Shown piece after piece: positions 1-12,169 of a stretch of DNA of 64,000 nt. Under the pieces are notes generated by a model. The model ran no database searches, was not told the DNA's origin, and saw only the letters and a program-made list of their open reading frames with translations. The translations under genes were made by a program, and so were the position numbers. The first letter of the stretch is position 1, and every line of letters begins with the position of its first letter. This DNA is from Adiantum capillus-veneris (lineage: Eukaryota > Streptophyta > Polypodiopsida > Polypodiales > Pteridaceae): positions 935,001-999,000 of the forward strand of contig CM043942.1 of assembly GCA_014529385.2 (NCBI GenBank), in the 5' to 3' direction.

Positions 1-283
1 GCATGGGTGGAATAAAAAAGAGAGTGCCTAATGCATATGTCCAATGATGGGACATCTATATGCGTGCACATAGTTATGCATGTTAAACAAGATGCGGTGC
101 GAGATAAGAGTATTGATGGGTTCTTCATGGAGTTAGTGTAGTGAGCAAAACATATAGAATGAGTGCTCCAAAAGCTTTCACGACGCACAAGAAGGGTTTT
201 TGCTGTCGAGGTTTCTCCACTCTTCCTCACTGTGTCAAGTGCGTGAGTGTTTTTGTTTTGACTACTCCGCCTTCTCCACCTTA
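1..283. other. Left flank, no feature recognised
   Basis: No coding similarity, LTR, or tandem structure is visible here. The stretch ends in TATAT at 284-288, directly before the TG start of the first LTR; the same five bases occur at 16306-16310, so this flank may originally have continued into the sequence after 16310. Confidence 0.5.
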
Positions 284-288
284 TATAT

Positions 289-1529
289 TGATAGCCGTTT
301 TTTGGCTCTCTGTAATTTCCATAGTGAGTTACCTCACCCTATCAAATCACTCAAACACTGTGGTTACCCTCACCTTTTCACTGTATATAGGTGTGTGTGA
401 GTTAGGGGACTTTTCCCATATCTTTTTAATAAACCCTCAATTCGATAGTCATTGGGCTAGTTGAGCCAAAAAAAATAAAAAAATAAAAAAATAAAAAAAT
501 AAAAGTATATTATGGCCCATTTGCGTGTAAATATTTCATTGTATATAGGGCCTAAATAAAAGGATTTTTCATAATTATTTGGTATTTATTTAAATATTTC
601 TACCTAGGGTGTGTTATTTATGCTATGTACATTGACTCACCATTACCATATTTTTTCTTACCATTTTGCATACTCTTTATTCCATATAAAAATAATCTCA
701 TACAAGCTTCTTTTAGTTTTTGTGTAACTCCATCCCAACAAAAATCCAAAAAAACTAGTTCTATTTATGTGTATATTTTTTCACTATTGTGATTTTTTCC
801 TTTCTACATCTATTTTCTATTACTCTCATAAATTAGACCACCACAAATATTCATCTTTTTAGCGTAGACTTATAATGAGAGAGATTTATTTTGACCCCTT
901 TATATTTTTTCCACCTATGTTATTTATATTTGACATGTACATATTCTTTTTAGACCCCTCAATATTTGATTTTCTTAGTTGTACTATTCACTTATATCAT
1001 GATCTTAACAATATCTTCAATTATAGACCTACCAAATAAAGCCAAGGGTATGTGGCATGCATGCATGCACTATGGAGGGCTCACTCTTGGAGGCATTCAA
1101 AAGAATCATCCAAAGAAGGACCCCACAAGGACTTTGTGCAGTGGAAAAAGACAGTCGGTTTTGCTGAATTTTTAAAGGTCACTTGCTCTCCGAATTTGAA
1201 AAGGTGATACAAACGAAAGTTGTAGCTCGTGGACTGAACTTTTACCTCAAATGTTTTCATATTGTTTTGAGCTACGAGCTGTGAGCTATGATTTTATTGG
1301 TGGACCCCAGTTTGCCCATGCTATGCAGCCACACTCCCTCTTCCACTTTATCATTTTTCTCTTTCACACACACTTCTCCACTCATCATCCTCACCTCTCT
1401 CACCACTCTTCTCTGCACCCTACTCACCTTCTTCTCAACCTTGAAGAATAAGAGAAACCATGGTGAACTCATGTCTCCTACACACACTTCCATTCCAAAA
1501 TTGACCACCTAGTCTCATTTTTCCTTATC
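289..1529 (+). repeat. Element A left LTR, 3' part missing
   Basis: Begins TGATAGCCG and matches 13963-15190 almost base for base; I count about 22 substitutions in roughly 1,200 aligned positions plus a difference in a T/A-rich simple repeat near 470-505. Similarity stops abruptly after TTCCTTATC at 1529. The right copy continues for another 1.1 kb with a TATA box at 15691, so this left copy probably lacks its promoter and transcription start and should be unable to drive the element. Confidence 0.85.
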
Positions 1530-1887
1530 TTTCAGTTTGGGGCTGAAAGAACAGGGGAAATTCTTGCATCTCCACAACTTGTCATCCTACCTCTCATCAA
1601 TTACCACACTTATTTTGATGTACATGTGTTCATTTTATTTTAAATTGAACTGCAGCCAAGCAAAATAGGTGTATGTTGGTTTTTTCTTTGTCCAAGTTTG
1701 TTACAAAAACAAAAAAGTACCATTTGTTCTAACAAGGAGTGTGTGTGCAGTGAAAGTTCAATCCTTAGAGATCTAGCTCTATTACCGATTGAGTTGCAGG
1801 AGCAGGTAGTAAAGCGTCTCCCTCATAACTAGAGGGTGGTGAAGCTAAGACGAAAGGTCCTGCGTGTGGATTCCATTTTCCTTTTGC
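1530..1887 (+). other. Leader remnant of element A
   Basis: Non-coding sequence between the truncated left LTR and the first coding-like segment. No primer-binding site matching initiator Met, Asp, Arg or Lys tRNA is visible, in keeping with a deletion at the LTR-leader junction. Confidence 0.4.
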
Positions 1888-2222
1888 TGTTGGGCACTAA
1901 GGAAGACCGCATATTCATCCAAATAGTGTGTGCCCTAAGATTGGTAAATAGAGTGTAATTTGGTGTTTGGCGAGTGCATTTCACCATTGAGGAAGACTCT
2001 TCAGGAAACTTGCGGCCAGAGTTCATGCTTCATAGACTTACATTTGGTGAATTTTTCCCTCATTTGCGTCTTATTAATAGTCTTCCTTTCACTTTCAACA
2101 AAGGAGATAGGGAGCTATTTAGGGCTTGTCTTAATAAAGAGAGCATAGAGAAGATTGCAAATTTGTATAAATTCTCATCCTTCTCTACTTTCTATGACAC
2201 TTTGTTCATAGAGACATTATAA
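1888..2222 (+). pseudogene. Element A upstream module, copy 1 (unknown protein)
   Basis: A coding-like segment upstream of gag. Its translation carries RIFIQIVCALRLV near 1905-1945, a TAA stop near 1955, then RLTFGEFFPHLRLINSLPF near 2036-2090. The same blocks recur in the same order in the next module (FIQTACALGIV and RLSFEEFQPFLELINSLPF), so the two are an old tandem duplication. I do not recognise the domain. Tat elements sometimes carry an extra ORF before gag, and this may be such an ORF. The stop and lack of a good ATG show that it is broken. Confidence 0.5.
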
Positions 2223-2268
2223 ATCTCTTGATGCTTATGAATGATTTAACCATATTCCTAAGGAGTTT

Positions 2269-2770
2269 TTGTCTAGGAGTCTTGTAGCACAAGTGGAGTC
2301 TTTAAATCTTGCAAGCTTGATTGGACTTGATGAGGATGTTCTTTATAAAATTGTGAGAAGATTGCCTCATTCCAACTATGTGGAACTCGAAGGAAAGGAG
2401 CTCCTAGTCAACTGTTACTTTCTCACAACGTTCGACGAGCATGAAGATCTAGTTTTTATACAAACCGCTTGTGCATTGGGAATTGTAGAGCAAGTGCAAT
2501 TCATTACTTGGGACGTGGTTGCTCTTCTAGATCCAAAACATGAAGTTCTAGAGATTTCTGTTTATCGCCTTAGCTTTGAAGAATTTCAACCCTTCTTAGA
2601 GCTCATAAATAGTCTACCTTTTTGTTTTGATCAAAAAAATTGAGACCTCATTGAAGCTTGGACAGCTAAAGAAGAAAACCTAGAGTGGTACTTTCTTACT
2701 TCTTCATTTGCAGGCGAGTGGTTCTATGTTTCTATTGTATCCCTTGTTGCAACTCGTGTTGTAATCTTTC
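2269..2770 (+). pseudogene. Element A upstream module, copy 2 (unknown protein)
   Basis: Open from 2269 to a TGA at 2641-2643, then coding-like in the same frame to about 2770 (IEAWTAKEENLEWYFL follows). It parallels the preceding module in its FIQTACALGIV and LINSLPF blocks, with a longer N-terminal part rich in Leu and acidic residues. No membrane segment, metal-binding motif or known catalytic motif is visible. Position suggests either an extra ORF before gag or the matrix-like N-terminus of Gag. Function unknown. Confidence 0.5.
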
Positions 2771-2864
2771 ATAGTAATGGAAAGCCAACGCCAAATGTCC
2801 GGATATCCTCTTTTCTTTGGAGAGCCTGGAGAGGATGCATAATTATTTTTAGCAAAATTTCAAG

Positions 2865-3308
2865 ATGTCTTGCCGTATCAAGAGGATAGTAACTGATCAA
2901 GAGCGCGTAGAAATGTTTGAGGTGGTCCTTAGAAAAGATGCTAGCACTTGGTTTGACTCTTTGCCTGAGGAAGTTAAGGGGAATTACACAGAAGTTTTGA
3001 ATCATTTCAAGAGATACTTCTTTGATCCCCAAAACACTCAAAAACTATGGCAAGACATTGTTTCTCATAAGCAAAAAGATTTAGATGACTACTACTTGTA
3101 CAAGCAAGAGTTTCTACGTCTTTGGGCTCTATGGATACGAAATGTTGCTAACCTTGGTGATGGTGCAGAATTTCTAAAGAAGGAGAGATTCATAGCTGGA
3201 CTCTTTCCTGATCTTAAGGTAAAGGTGGAGGCGGATGCACCTGCCACCTATGATGCAGCTGAAATTAGAGCTTCCAAGAAGTATAGGAAACTCAAGTGCC
3301 TAAGGTGA
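2865..3308 (+). pseudogene. gag: Element A Gag, retrotransposon gag domain
   Basis: Gag forms the particle that packages element RNA. Residues 1-140 carry the usual retrotransposon gag pattern: DASTWFDSLP, then FKRYFF, a conserved Gln/Lys helix and FIAGLFPDLKVKV. The natural start lies upstream: a second frame over 2790-2895 (LAKFQDVLPY) supplies the expected preceding residues, so a frameshift lies near 2895. The TGA at 3306-3308 replaces a probable Trp; the frame then stays open into the next segment. Confidence 0.8.
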
Positions 3309-4397
3309 GAGGTTCCAATAGAAGGTCTTAGACCCAAAGGTAAGTCACAAGCATCGACATCTAGGGAGCTTCCTGAGGTAACAACTGAAGTAATCGAGAA
3401 GTTGAATGAATCTTTAAGTAGCCTGTCAATTCACCTTGCACAAGCTGTAGGTCCAAAGGGACAAGCAAAGAAGTCTGAAGAGCGAGATCCACGACCTAGG
3501 AGAGTCTTGCAATGTTGGAATTGCGGAGAGTCTGGACATGGGATGTATAATTGTCCTTGGCTCTGTGGGGAGCCAGGGAGACCTAACTTGAATTACCCAG
3601 TGATGAATGTAGGTGAAGGAACTGGTCAACAACCAAGGCTTCTACAAAGACCAAATGGACCAAGACCACCTCCACAAGGGGTGGAAGGAGTTCCACCTTT
3701 GCCAGATCCAAATGTGCATGTGGTAGAGGTGAAAAAATCAAATGCGGTTGACATGGAAGCAAATGGTATTAAGCGTGGCCGAGGAAAAGGTAAAGAGAAA
3801 GAAGGTGTCACATCACAGAGTGACCATGGACGAGGCAAGAAGGCAAAGGAGACCAAGGAAGCTAAGAGGACTCGACGTCGTATCAATCTCCAAGACTTCC
3901 CTCTTGGACATGGTATGGCTCCATACAACCTGTTGGAAGACATGCGAGGTAAGGGTCATGATATCTCATGGCCTCAGTTTCTTGCATTATGCCCACAAGT
4001 TAGGAGGGATTTAACAAAGGCACTTAGCACTAGGAGAAAGGTAAAAGAGAGTGTTCCTGTTGTAAAAATTTCACATGCTGAAATGAACGAGGATATTACA
4101 CCTGTGCTAGATTGTTACATCAAAGGAAGATTGGTTAGGAAAGGTCTAGTGGATGGGGGTGCACAAATTTGCATCATGACAGAGGGGCTCATGCAAAGAC
4201 TAGGCATGCACATCCATGAGACACCTGAAATTAAAGTCAAGATGGAAAACAATAGTAAGGCTAGGTGCATAGGCATTTGTAAAAATGTTTTTGTGGAGGC
4301 CTTTGGCATTAAGAAGGCAGTGGATTTCTATGTCATGTCTACCAAAGGAAATGGTTACCCATTTATCTTAGGAAGACCATGGCTAATGAAAATGTGA
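3309..4397 (+). pseudogene. gag-pro: Element A Gag C-terminus (zinc knuckle) and protease
   Basis: Same frame as the preceding gag segment. A CCHC zinc knuckle, CWNCGESGHGMYNC, lies near 3512-3555 and would bind element RNA. A basic Lys/Arg stretch follows (3770-3880), then an aspartic protease fold: VDGGAQICIMTEG at about 4149-4187 holds the catalytic Asp in a D-G-G context, and FILGRPWL near 4360-4385 is the expected second conserved strand. TGA at 4395-4397 follows KM where a Trp is likely (a G-to-A change), and the frame continues without a shift into RT. Confidence 0.85.
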
Positions 4398-6299
4398 GCT
4401 TTTCAGGATTGGGAGAGTGGAAAGCTAATTTGCAGGAATGAAAATCATAAGAAGGTTGTCTTTGACATGAAGGAGCAACGCCAAGAGGAGCTCCATGAAG
4501 AATCATCTCAAAGTGAGACGGAAGAAGATTGGACTGATAACACTTTAGAAGAGGAAAGTAGTGGCATCATTACTGAAGAGGAGTCTTCCATCAAAGTCAT
4601 GGGGGTAAGGTTTAAGCCAAACAACCAGGAGACCTCTTCTCAAGGTTTGGAAGAGGTAGGTACTCAAGAGAACCAAAATATGCAAGATGAAGGAATGTTA
4701 GAAGATATGTTGTCTACAACACTTACAAAGGACGAAAGAGAGGAGTTCAAATGTGTTCTAAGGAAATTTCTGAGGCTTTTTGCTAAATACTACACCGATG
4801 TGCGTGGAGTAGATGCTGTTCAACACAAAATTGAGTTGAAGCCAGAGGCCACACCTAAGGCTCAGAAGCTACGAAGGCTAGGAGTCATCAAGGAGCAGGC
4901 TTTACTTAAGGAGGTAAGAAAGCTTCTAGCAGCAGGTTTCATTTATCCAGTGGATAATTCAGAGTGGGTCTCTCCCATTGTTGTCACTCCTAAGAAAAAC
5001 GGCAAGTGGAGGGTGTGTGTGGATTACCGTCCACTTAATGAGGCAACAAAAAGAGATCACTTTCCCCTCCCATTTCAGGATGAGATACTAAATGAGGTAG
5101 CTGGTCATGAGAAGTACACTGTGTGTGATGGCTACTCGGGTTACTTTCAAATAGGTATCGCATTGGAAGATCAATTGAAAACAACCTTCATCACTCCTTG
5201 GGGTTGTTATGCTTTTAGAGTCATGCCATTTGGCCTAACAAATGCTCCTGCAACTTTCGAACGCTTCATGAAAATGGTGTTTCAAACATTCTTTGGAAAG
5301 TCCATTAGGGTTTTTATTGATGATTTTTGCATTTATAGCTCAAAATCATTGCATCTACAAAGGGTAGAAGAAGGTTTAAAGAAGCTCTATGACATGGGAG
5401 GTCAACTCAACCCTGACAAGTGCCACATAGGTGAGGATGAAGTGATCTTGTTTGGTCACAAGGTTTCCTATAAAGGCATTGAGGTGGATCCTTCAAAGTC
5501 AAAGGCTCTTATTGAGCTCCCATCATCCAAGAATCTCAAAGAGGTCATCTCATTCATTCAAAAGGTGAAGTATATGTCATGCTTTATTCACTTAGCTTCA
5601 GAGTTGCTTCATCCTTTGCAAAAGTTGACACAAAAAGTAGAATTTGCATGGTCTGATGAGCTTGAAGAGTACTTTTGTAACATTAAAGTCATTTTGTCAG
5701 AGCTACCAACACTCATGCCTCCTTGTTGGGAGTACACATCCTTTGTTAGCTCTAGTGTTGGGAAGGAAACAATTGGTGCAGTTTTACTACAACAAGATCC
5801 CCACAATACCAGGATGCGACCCATCTACTTTGCTAGTAGGGTCATGAATGCTTTGGAGAGAGGCTACATGGAGGCAGAACTCATGATGCTTTCTCTCAAG
5901 TTTGCGATGAGAAAGTTTAGATCCTACTTGCTACCAAAACCTTTTGTAATTCTCACTGCAGAAAATTTGTTTCCTTGGGTGTCATCTCAAATGAATCTTA
6001 GCACTAGGATCTCAAAGTGGATTATGGAATTGCAAGAGTTCCAATACTCTTTCAAGGTAGAAGATAGTGTGTGTGCACAATTGGCAGGGATCCTTACTTA
6101 TAGGGTACATGAGAAGGAGATTAAGGTGCCTGAAATAAAGACCCTACCATTGCCACCACCGAAAAATATTCCTAATGCTTTTACCTTGTTCTTTGATGGA
6201 GATTTTCGACGAGCCACAGGAAAAGAAGGGGGAGGGCTAGTGTTGCTCAACCCAAGTGGGGAGGTGGTCATGAAAGAGAAGGTCAATCTACCAGGTTCA
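4398..6299 (+). CDS. pol: Element A RT, degenerate RNase H, start of second RNase H
   Basis: After an acidic linker (4467-4720), reverse transcriptase covers about 4740-5500: CVDYRPLN near 5020, [15 protein letters not shown] near 5225 and the catalytic FIDDF near 5316, intact. The following RNase H (about 5740-6060) has lost its first catalytic Asp (SFVSSSVGKETIGAVLL where Ty3 elements have a Asp-containing strand), a known condition in Tat elements, which rely on a second RNase H. That second domain begins at FTLFFDGDFRR (6181) and is cut at 6299 by element B; its remainder is at 12317. The open frame past 6299 is only LTR sequence of B. Confidence 0.88.
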
Positions 6300-6441
6300 T
6301 GTCAGGCCAAGGGCCAGACCGAGGGGTCACGGACTTGGCCAAGGGCCAGCTGCCAGTGGGAAGGGGTCCAAAAGGGGCTAGGAGCCTATAAAAGGGAGGC
6401 TGGGCGGATGGACCAGTCTACGGTAGTCCCTCGGTGTTACA
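6300..6441 (+). repeat. Element B 5' LTR
   Basis: TGTCAGGCC at the start and TGTTACA at the end, 142 bp. It differs from the right copy at six positions, all transitions (4.2%). It is GC-rich compared with the surrounding DNA and contains the repeated motif GGCCAAGGGCC. Confidence 0.97.
6387..6393 (+). promoter_or_regulatory. TATA box in element B 5' LTR
   Basis: TATAAAA inside GCCTATAAAAGGGAGG, about 55 bases before the LTR end, conserved in the right LTR (near 12257). The position leaves room for only a very short R-U5. Confidence 0.75.
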
Positions 6442-6442
6442 C

Positions 6443-6454
6443 TGGTATCAGAGC
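6443..6454 (+). other. Element B primer-binding site, initiator tRNA-Met
   Basis: TGGTATCAGAGC, one base after the 5' LTR, is the standard plant complement to the 3' end of initiator tRNA-Met, which primes minus-strand synthesis. Confidence 0.95.
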
Positions 6455-7354
6455 CTCAGGCTATTTTTGGAGCAAGGGGCACGTTTTTGTGGTGCTGCAT
6501 GTTGCATGCAACCTCTAAGTCGAGGAGCAAGCCACACAAAACAAGGGGCCGAAACCGCGTGTGCAGCAACCCTTGGTCGGGGAAGAAGGAGGTGGACGAC
6601 GTGCAGCAAAATGGGCGCTATTGAGCTCGCTGGGAGCGCGCGGGGAAGACCTACCAATCCCGTCTCTTGCCCTGTCTCAGGGGACCTCGCCATCGCGAGG
6701 TAGATCATCACGTTTCCCTGCGCAGGTCGGCCGCGAGTTGCAGCAGAGAAATTCTCAATAATTTTTTTTTTCAAACCCTCAAGGGGATGGCTGTTCACAC
6801 ACAGCAACCCCTCGTGGGTTTTGGACAAGGATTGGTCTTGCGCCGTTTGACTTTCAGTGCTCTCCGGCAGCCTTCTCCGCATCGGAAGGCAAACAAAGCC
6901 TACAACAGCTGTGAGTTTGTTCGAATTTTGCAAACCAAATCAAAAACGCGGCTTCTACAATTTTGCAAGCCAGCGATTGGTGGCAAAATTTTTGGATTTA
7001 GCTTCTTGCATACGATGCAAACCAATTTGGTGGTGAAGATCTCTTGATTCTTGTTCTCAAGCTTATTCTTGGTTGCACTCTCTGTCGGAAAATTTCAAAT
7101 TCCTTTGGCGTAGTGCATACGATGCAAACTTATTGGTTGGCAACTCCAACGTGATCGATGCTTTCGAGCGCATCATTGGCTGCGGATTTGACCATTATTT
7201 TCAAGCTACTCTTCGTTTGGGGTTGACAATCGCTTTCGAATTCAACGTTTTTTCCCATCAAAGGCGTAATTATACGGTTAATTATCGCAACCTGCTACGA
7301 GCTCATTGGAATTCAGGTATTATTCTTTCGTTTCTCGCACAGTACGTCCACAGC
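6455..7354 (+). other. Element B leader
   Basis: About 900 bases between primer site and gag. Translation gives no recognisable domain; repeated short phrases such as CGATGCAAA occur near 7010 and 7120. A frame in phase with gag runs back to 7073 but starts at a non-ATG codon and does not look like Gag, so I treat it as untranslated. Confidence 0.5.
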
Positions 7355-8026
7355 ATGGATTCGGACATAGATATGCATCATGCATTTGATTTTGAGCAGC
7401 TCGCACTCGTTTCGTCTACCGATGCCACGCGGATGGTTCCTCTCACGGAGAGTAATCGTGCCCCAATGGCGACAGATGATGCGTATGATTTGCTGGACAT
7501 GAAAGATTTTCGTGCATTGCAAACACGCATGACTGTGCTTGAAATGAATTTTACACAATTAAATCAGAATGTCACAGCATTATCCGATTTGATTAAGTTG
7601 TTTATGCGTCAGCAGGCCACGGGCCCCGCTAGTCAGCAAAATCAGGAGCATGGCTCCACACCAGGCCAAGGGCCGGCTGTGGGGCAAGACCCTACTCCGG
7701 GACCGCTGCACTCTCTGACCCAAAAAGAGGTGGACGACTTGTTGAAAAATACAAAGCCACCAATTTTTCGGGGCGAAGAGCGTGAGCGAAACAAGGACAC
7801 CGTGAATATTTTTCTCAGTAAGTGGGATGGTATTCAGGCTCTTAGACGTACCCCGGATGCAGCCAAGGCGCTGCAGACAAGTCTGACTTTGGACGGCAAG
7901 GCCTACAAATGGTGGATGTCTCTCAAGGAGAAGGACATGCTACCACAGACTTGGGCAGCTTTTGAGACTATGTTCAGGAAGGAATTTCTACCTACCAATG
8001 AGAAGGATAGAAATTGGACCGCCTAG
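7355..8026 (+). CDS. gag: Element B Gag, N-terminal part up to an amber codon
   Basis: I chose the ATG at 7355 (MDSDIDMHH); the later ATG opening MATDDAYDLLDMKDF near 7466 is an alternative. A Leu/Met-rich helical segment (residues 45-85) is followed by a Gln/Pro-rich linker and then the retrotransposon gag domain (KPPIFRGEE, KWWMSLKEKDMLPQTW). TAG at 8024-8026 falls within the gag domain; the next codons resume the domain in the same frame, so it replaces a former Trp (G-to-A) and is not a programmed gag-pol stop. Confidence 0.85.
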   Translation: MDSDIDMHHAFDFEQLALVSSTDATRMVPLTESNRAPMATDDAYDLLDMKDFRALQTRMTVLEMNFTQLNQNVTALSDLIKLFMRQQATGPASQQNQEHGSTPGQGPAVGQDPTPGPLHSLTQKEVDDLLKNTKPPIFRGEERERNKDTVNIFLSKWDGIQALRRTPDAAKALQTSLTLDGKAYKWWMSLKEKDMLPQTWAAFETMFRKEFLPTNEKDRNWTA

Positions 8027-8038
8027 GATGAATGTTCT

Positions 8039-11000
8039 ATGCGTCAGCATAAATCATTATTGGAATATATTTCCCATTATCGGGATGTGATCCTCAAGCT
8101 GGAAGGGATGGATACCTTTCAGCAAGTGCGTGGGTTCATCCGTGGGTTAACTCCCGAGCTTAAGAAGCATGTTAAAACCCAGGATCCACAAACACTTGAG
8201 GACGCGATAGTGCAAGCACACATCCATGATGACCCCGATGATCGGGCATTGCATAGTTCGCATGTGCATGGCACTACACCTATTTCAACACGTCCACAGC
8301 ATGTGCATCATAAAAGAAAAAATATCACTACTGCATCAGAGACCTCCAAAAAGCCCAAGGGGTCTAGAGGTCCTCTTTCTACAGAAGAGTTTGAGAAAAC
8401 CAAAAAAGAAAAGTTGTGCTTTAAATGTTTGGGAACTGGACATAGCAAAAAGGATTGTCCCAAGGGAAAATCTGCTGCTCAAGACAAGGGGAAGGAAAAC
8501 GTAGTGCACATGGTGCAGCTTTTACCTCTTGAATCCTCTTCCCAGTTTGCTAATGTGGAAGTAACACACACCGAGGCGGTGCATGAGTGCTGTATCATGG
8601 CCTCCATGTGGCAGCAGACTTTCGGACCACATGAGTTGGTGCGTATGCATGGCTCTATCCAAGGGCACAGGGTGCGGATCTTGGTAGACGATGGTGCGTC
8701 GCACAATTTCATCAATTATAAATTGGTGAAACGACTCAAATTGCCCCAAACCCCGAGTTCCCATCGCTACAAGGTAGCAATGATTAACGGCCATGATGCT
8801 GAGATATGGGAAACTCAGGTTAAAGATGTACCTCTGGAAATTCAAGGATACAGTACCTCTTTGGATTTCCAAGTCATGAATATGGAGAGGGCGGATGTGG
8901 TTCTTAGTCGTGAGTGGTTGCATAGTTTAGGATCATCACTTAGACGTAGCTATGAGCATAATAGTCTAATGTTTGAATCCAATGGGGTGCACGTATTGCT
9001 GTTGGGAGAGAAGGATGTACCTTCCTCACCACTTATTTGTACAACGGAGCTTATGAAGCTCGCTTCTGATGATGCAATAGAAGAACTCTTTTTGTGTTAC
9101 TCACTGTGCCATTTTATTTCCAATGTGGATGATGTTTTTAATGTTGATAATGTTTTGACTAAAACTTCCTCAACGCCGCATTCTTCTCTCTCTCCTCTTC
9201 CAGCTATGTCTATTAATTCAAAACAAGCAAAGGTTGCTAATGAATTAAAGAAACTTTTAAGGGAATTCAAGGATGTTTTTCCAGCTGATTTACCACCACG
9301 GCTACCGCCGACACGTTCTGTGCAACATGGCATAGACGTAGTTGCAGGCAGTAAGCCAGTGAGTAAACCGCCTTACAGAATGAGTCATTCTGAGGCTGCT
9401 GAGGTGGAACGTCAGCTTACTGACTATCTCAGTAGAGGGTTTATTCAACCCAGTTCTTCACCATGGGCCTCTCCCATTCTCTTGGTGAAGAAAAAGGACG
9501 GTAGTATGCGCATGTGCGTAGATTATCGTGGATTAAATGCGGTTACTGTTAAGAACAAGTACCCATTGCCACGAGTGGATGAGCTGTTTGATAAACTCAC
9601 CCACGCTCGTATCTTTTCAAAGATTGATTTACGATCTGGGTATCATCAAGTACGCATAAGGCTTGCGGATATACCCAAAACAGCGTTCCGAACAAGGTTT
9701 GGACATTATGAGTTTTTGGTAATGCCCTTTGGGTTAACCAATGCTCCAGCTACGTTCATGACACTCATGGATAGTGTCTTGAGACCATACTTGGAAAAGT
9801 TTGTTATCGTTTTCCTCGATAACATTCTTGTATATAGTGCATCTGAGGAAGAGCACTTAGTACATTTGAAACAAGTGTTTCATCTATTACGCCAAAATCA
9901 GTTATATGCCAAGGAATCCAAATGTGAATTCCTCAAAGAGGAAATTCACTACTTGGGGCATGTTATTTCGGCTGCAGGGTTACACATGGATCAATCCAAG
10001 GTGGATGCCATTCGGAGGTGGCCCTCTCCCAAAAATTTGGAAGAGCTCCAGATTTTTTTAGGCTTTGCAGGTTTTTATCGTCGATTCGTTAAAAACTATG
10101 CCCATATTGTTGTTCCCATGACAGACCAACTGAAAGCCAAGGGCAAGACCTTTCAGTGGGGATTAGAACAACAACAAATTTTTGACAAAATTAAGGACAC
10201 ATTAGCCACAGCTCCTGTTTTGTCAATTGTGGATCCCTTAAAGCCATTCGTTTTAGAAACGGATGCTAGTAATCGTGCGATTGGATCAGTCCTTCTACAC
10301 GAGGGAAGACCAATTGCATTTGAAAGTAAGAAGTTAGATTCAGCACAACAGAATTACTCTGCTTACGAACGAAAGCTCTATGCAATAGTGTCTGCTCTAA
10401 AGACATGGCGACATTATTTGTATGGTGCACAGTTCGAGATTGTGTTTGACCATGAAAGCATCAAGTGGTTTACACAACAAAGTGATTTAAAGGGTCGCAA
10501 GGCCAGGTGGGCTGAGATTCTTCAGGAGTATGATGCCAAGCTACGATATCGTAAAGGGCGGTATAATGTAGTGGCTGATGCTCTCAGCCGAATGCCAGAG
10601 ATCAACTCTCTCCTTTTCACGGAATTGCGGAGTGAGTTTTTGGAATCTCTCAAAGGTAAGTGCGAGCATGATACTGCATACTCCAAGGTGTGGAGCTATG
10701 TAAGAAAGAGGGATCCTTCTCACTCCAATGATGGTAGTGGTTATGTTTCCTCCACACCCAGGTCTCCTCTTTCGAGTGATGAACTGCAGCGATGGAAGAA
10801 TTTTTCCATAGATGATGGGTACCTACTCCACAAGGAGAGAGTGTGTGTACCGACGGACACGGACGTTCGGCGCCAAATTCTTTATGAATGTCATGATAGT
10901 CCAAGTGCAGGGCACCCGGGAATTAAGAAAACTTATGCACTCATAAGACGACAGTTTTACTGGCCAGGATTGCATGGGTATGTTCAAGACTACGTCTTGC

Positions 11001-12166
11001 ATTGCCAAAAATGTCAAGTTAATAAAGCAGAGCGCCTGAAAGCAGGAGGACTCTTACATCCTTTAGAGATTCCCAATGGTAAATGGGAAAGTATCTCCAT
11101 GGATTTTATTGTAGGTTTACCAGCCACTAGTCGAGGACATGACTTGGTATGGGTGGTCGTAGACCGGTTGACTAAACTTTGTCGGTTTATTCCAACCAAG
11201 TCAACCATTAAGACTCCAGAATTAGCTAAGTTATTTGTGGACAATCTTTACCGGTTGTATGGATTGCCAAGTAACATTGTGAGTGATCATGATCCCAAGT
11301 TTAACAGTCATTTTTGGAGGGATGTTTTTAAACGATTGGGTACACAACTTAATTTAAGTACGGCTGATCACCCTGAAACAGACGGTCAGACGGAACGAGT
11401 CAACCAAGTGCTAGAGGATATGCTACGAGCATACGTTAGCAAGAAGCAATCAGATTGGGAAGATTATCTTCCTATTCTTGAGTTTGCATATAATAGTGCT
11501 AAGCATGTTACAACTAGTTTTAGTCCATTCATGCTTATGTATGGCTTTCAACCTAGATCACCAGTGACGGTGGGGTTGGCAACTGAGAAGCTCCAACAGG
11601 TCAATGAGTTTCTCCAGGATCATATGGAAATGCTGAGACTTGCGCGTCACAATGTTCGACAAGCACAGGATCGGTATAAGAAGTATGCTGATGAGAAAGG
11701 TCGGCAAGTTACCTTCACGGAAGGTGAAGAGGTATTTTTGCGTGTGCTAGAGCATTCAGAAAGTCTGAAGACTAGACCTACACCCAAATTATCTCCACGT
11801 TATTGTGGGCCATTCAAGATACTCCAGCGAGTTGGCGATAGGGCCTACAAACTTGAGTTACCTGCCCACTCACGTGTCCATCCGGTATTTCATGTAAGTC
11901 GTTTACGTAAACGCTTGCATGGGGACGACAATGTTATCGGCCAGCAGATATTGGTTGATTTCGCTGAACCTCCCACTCAACCGCATGAACCTGAACGCAT
12001 TTTAGATTTTCATGAACTCCGTACTCGTCATCACGTACGTAGTCAAGCTTTAGTCAAGTGGAAAGATCGCCCTGAAGAGGGTGCCACTTGGGAAAACATT
12101 AGTGTTCTTAAGAAGAAATTCCCCACTTTTGTTTTCGAGGACGAAAACGCTTCTCCAAGGGGGTAG
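8039..12166 (+). CDS. gag-pol: Element B Gag C-terminus, PR, RT, RNase H, IN, chromodomain
   Basis: In phase with the preceding segment. In residue order: rest of gag domain (1-105); CCHC knuckle [14 protein letters not shown] (about 127-140); protease VDDGASHNF (about 214), with Asp where Ser/Thr normally follows the catalytic Asp; RT from about 410 with CVDYRGLN (492) and FLDNI at 593-597, so the second catalytic Asp is Asn; RNase H (about 735-865, ending ADALSR); integrase zinc-binding His/Cys region (about 960-1005), core with [15 protein letters not shown] and the Glu of QTERVNQ; a GPF module with [13 protein letters not shown]; and a chromodomain ([15 protein letters not shown]) in the last 50 residues, which in chromoviruses guides insertion to marked chromatin. 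AAC at 9821-9823 (RT Asn) is a G-to-A change from Asp. Confidence 0.93.
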   Translation: MRQHKSLLEYISHYRDVILKLEGMDTFQQVRGFIRGLTPELKKHVKTQDPQTLEDAIVQAHIHDDPDDRALHSSHVHGTTPISTRPQHVHHKRKNITTASETSKKPKGSRGPLSTEEFEKTKKEKLCFKCLGTGHSKKDCPKGKSAAQDKGKENVVHMVQLLPLESSSQFANVEVTHTEAVHECCIMASMWQQTFGPHELVRMHGSIQGHRVRILVDDGASHNFINYKLVKRLKLPQTPSSHRYKVAMINGHDAEIWETQVKDVPLEIQGYSTSLDFQVMNMERADVVLSREWLHSLGSSLRRSYEHNSLMFESNGVHVLLLGEKDVPSSPLICTTELMKLASDDAIEELFLCYSLCHFISNVDDVFNVDNVLTKTSSTPHSSLSPLPAMSINSKQAKVANELKKLLREFKDVFPADLPPRLPPTRSVQHGIDVVAGSKPVSKPPYRMSHSEAAEVERQLTDYLSRGFIQPSSSPWASPILLVKKKDGSMRMCVDYRGLNAVTVKNKYPLPRVDELFDKLTHARIFSKIDLRSGYHQVRIRLADIPKTAFRTRFGHYEFLVMPFGLTNAPATFMTLMDSVLRPYLEKFVIVFLDNILVYSASEEEHLVHLKQVFHLLRQNQLYAKESKCEFLKEEIHYLGHVISAAGLHMDQSKVDAIRRWPSPKNLEELQIFLGFAGFYRRFVKNYAHIVVPMTDQLKAKGKTFQWGLEQQQIFDKIKDTLATAPVLSIVDPLKPFVLETDASNRAIGSVLLHEGRPIAFESKKLDSAQQNYSAYERKLYAIVSALKTWRHYLYGAQFEIVFDHESIKWFTQQSDLKGRKARWAEILQEYDAKLRYRKGRYNVVADALSRMPEINSLLFTELRSEFLESLKGKCEHDTAYSKVWSYVRKRDPSHSNDGSGYVSSTPRSPLSSDELQRWKNFSIDDGYLLHKERVCVPTDTDVRRQILYECHDSPSAGHPGIKKTYALIRRQFYWPGLHGYVQDYVLHCQKCQVNKAERLKAGGLLHPLEIPNGKWESISMDFIVGLPATSRGHDLVWVVVDRLTKLCRFIPTKSTIKTPELAKLFVDNLYRLYGLPSNIVSDHDPKFNSHFWRDVFKRLGTQLNLSTADHPETDGQTERVNQVLEDMLRAYVSKKQSDWEDYLPILEFAYNSAKHVTTSFSPFMLMYGFQPRSPVTVGLATEKLQQVNEFLQDHMEMLRLARHNVRQAQDRYKKYADEKGRQVTFTEGEEVFLRVLEHSESLKTRPTPKLSPRYCGPFKILQRVGDRAYKLELPAHSRVHPVFHVSRLRKRLHGDDNVIGQQILVDFAEPPTQPHEPERILDFHELRTRHHVRSQALVKWKDRPEEGATWENISVLKKKFPTFVFEDENASPRG

Positions 12167-12169
12167 TAA

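Noticed and set aside
141-464. Short plus-strand frame crossing the left edge of element A
   Set aside because: It spans the flank-LTR junction and shows no domain; the LTR part recurs at the end of the element.
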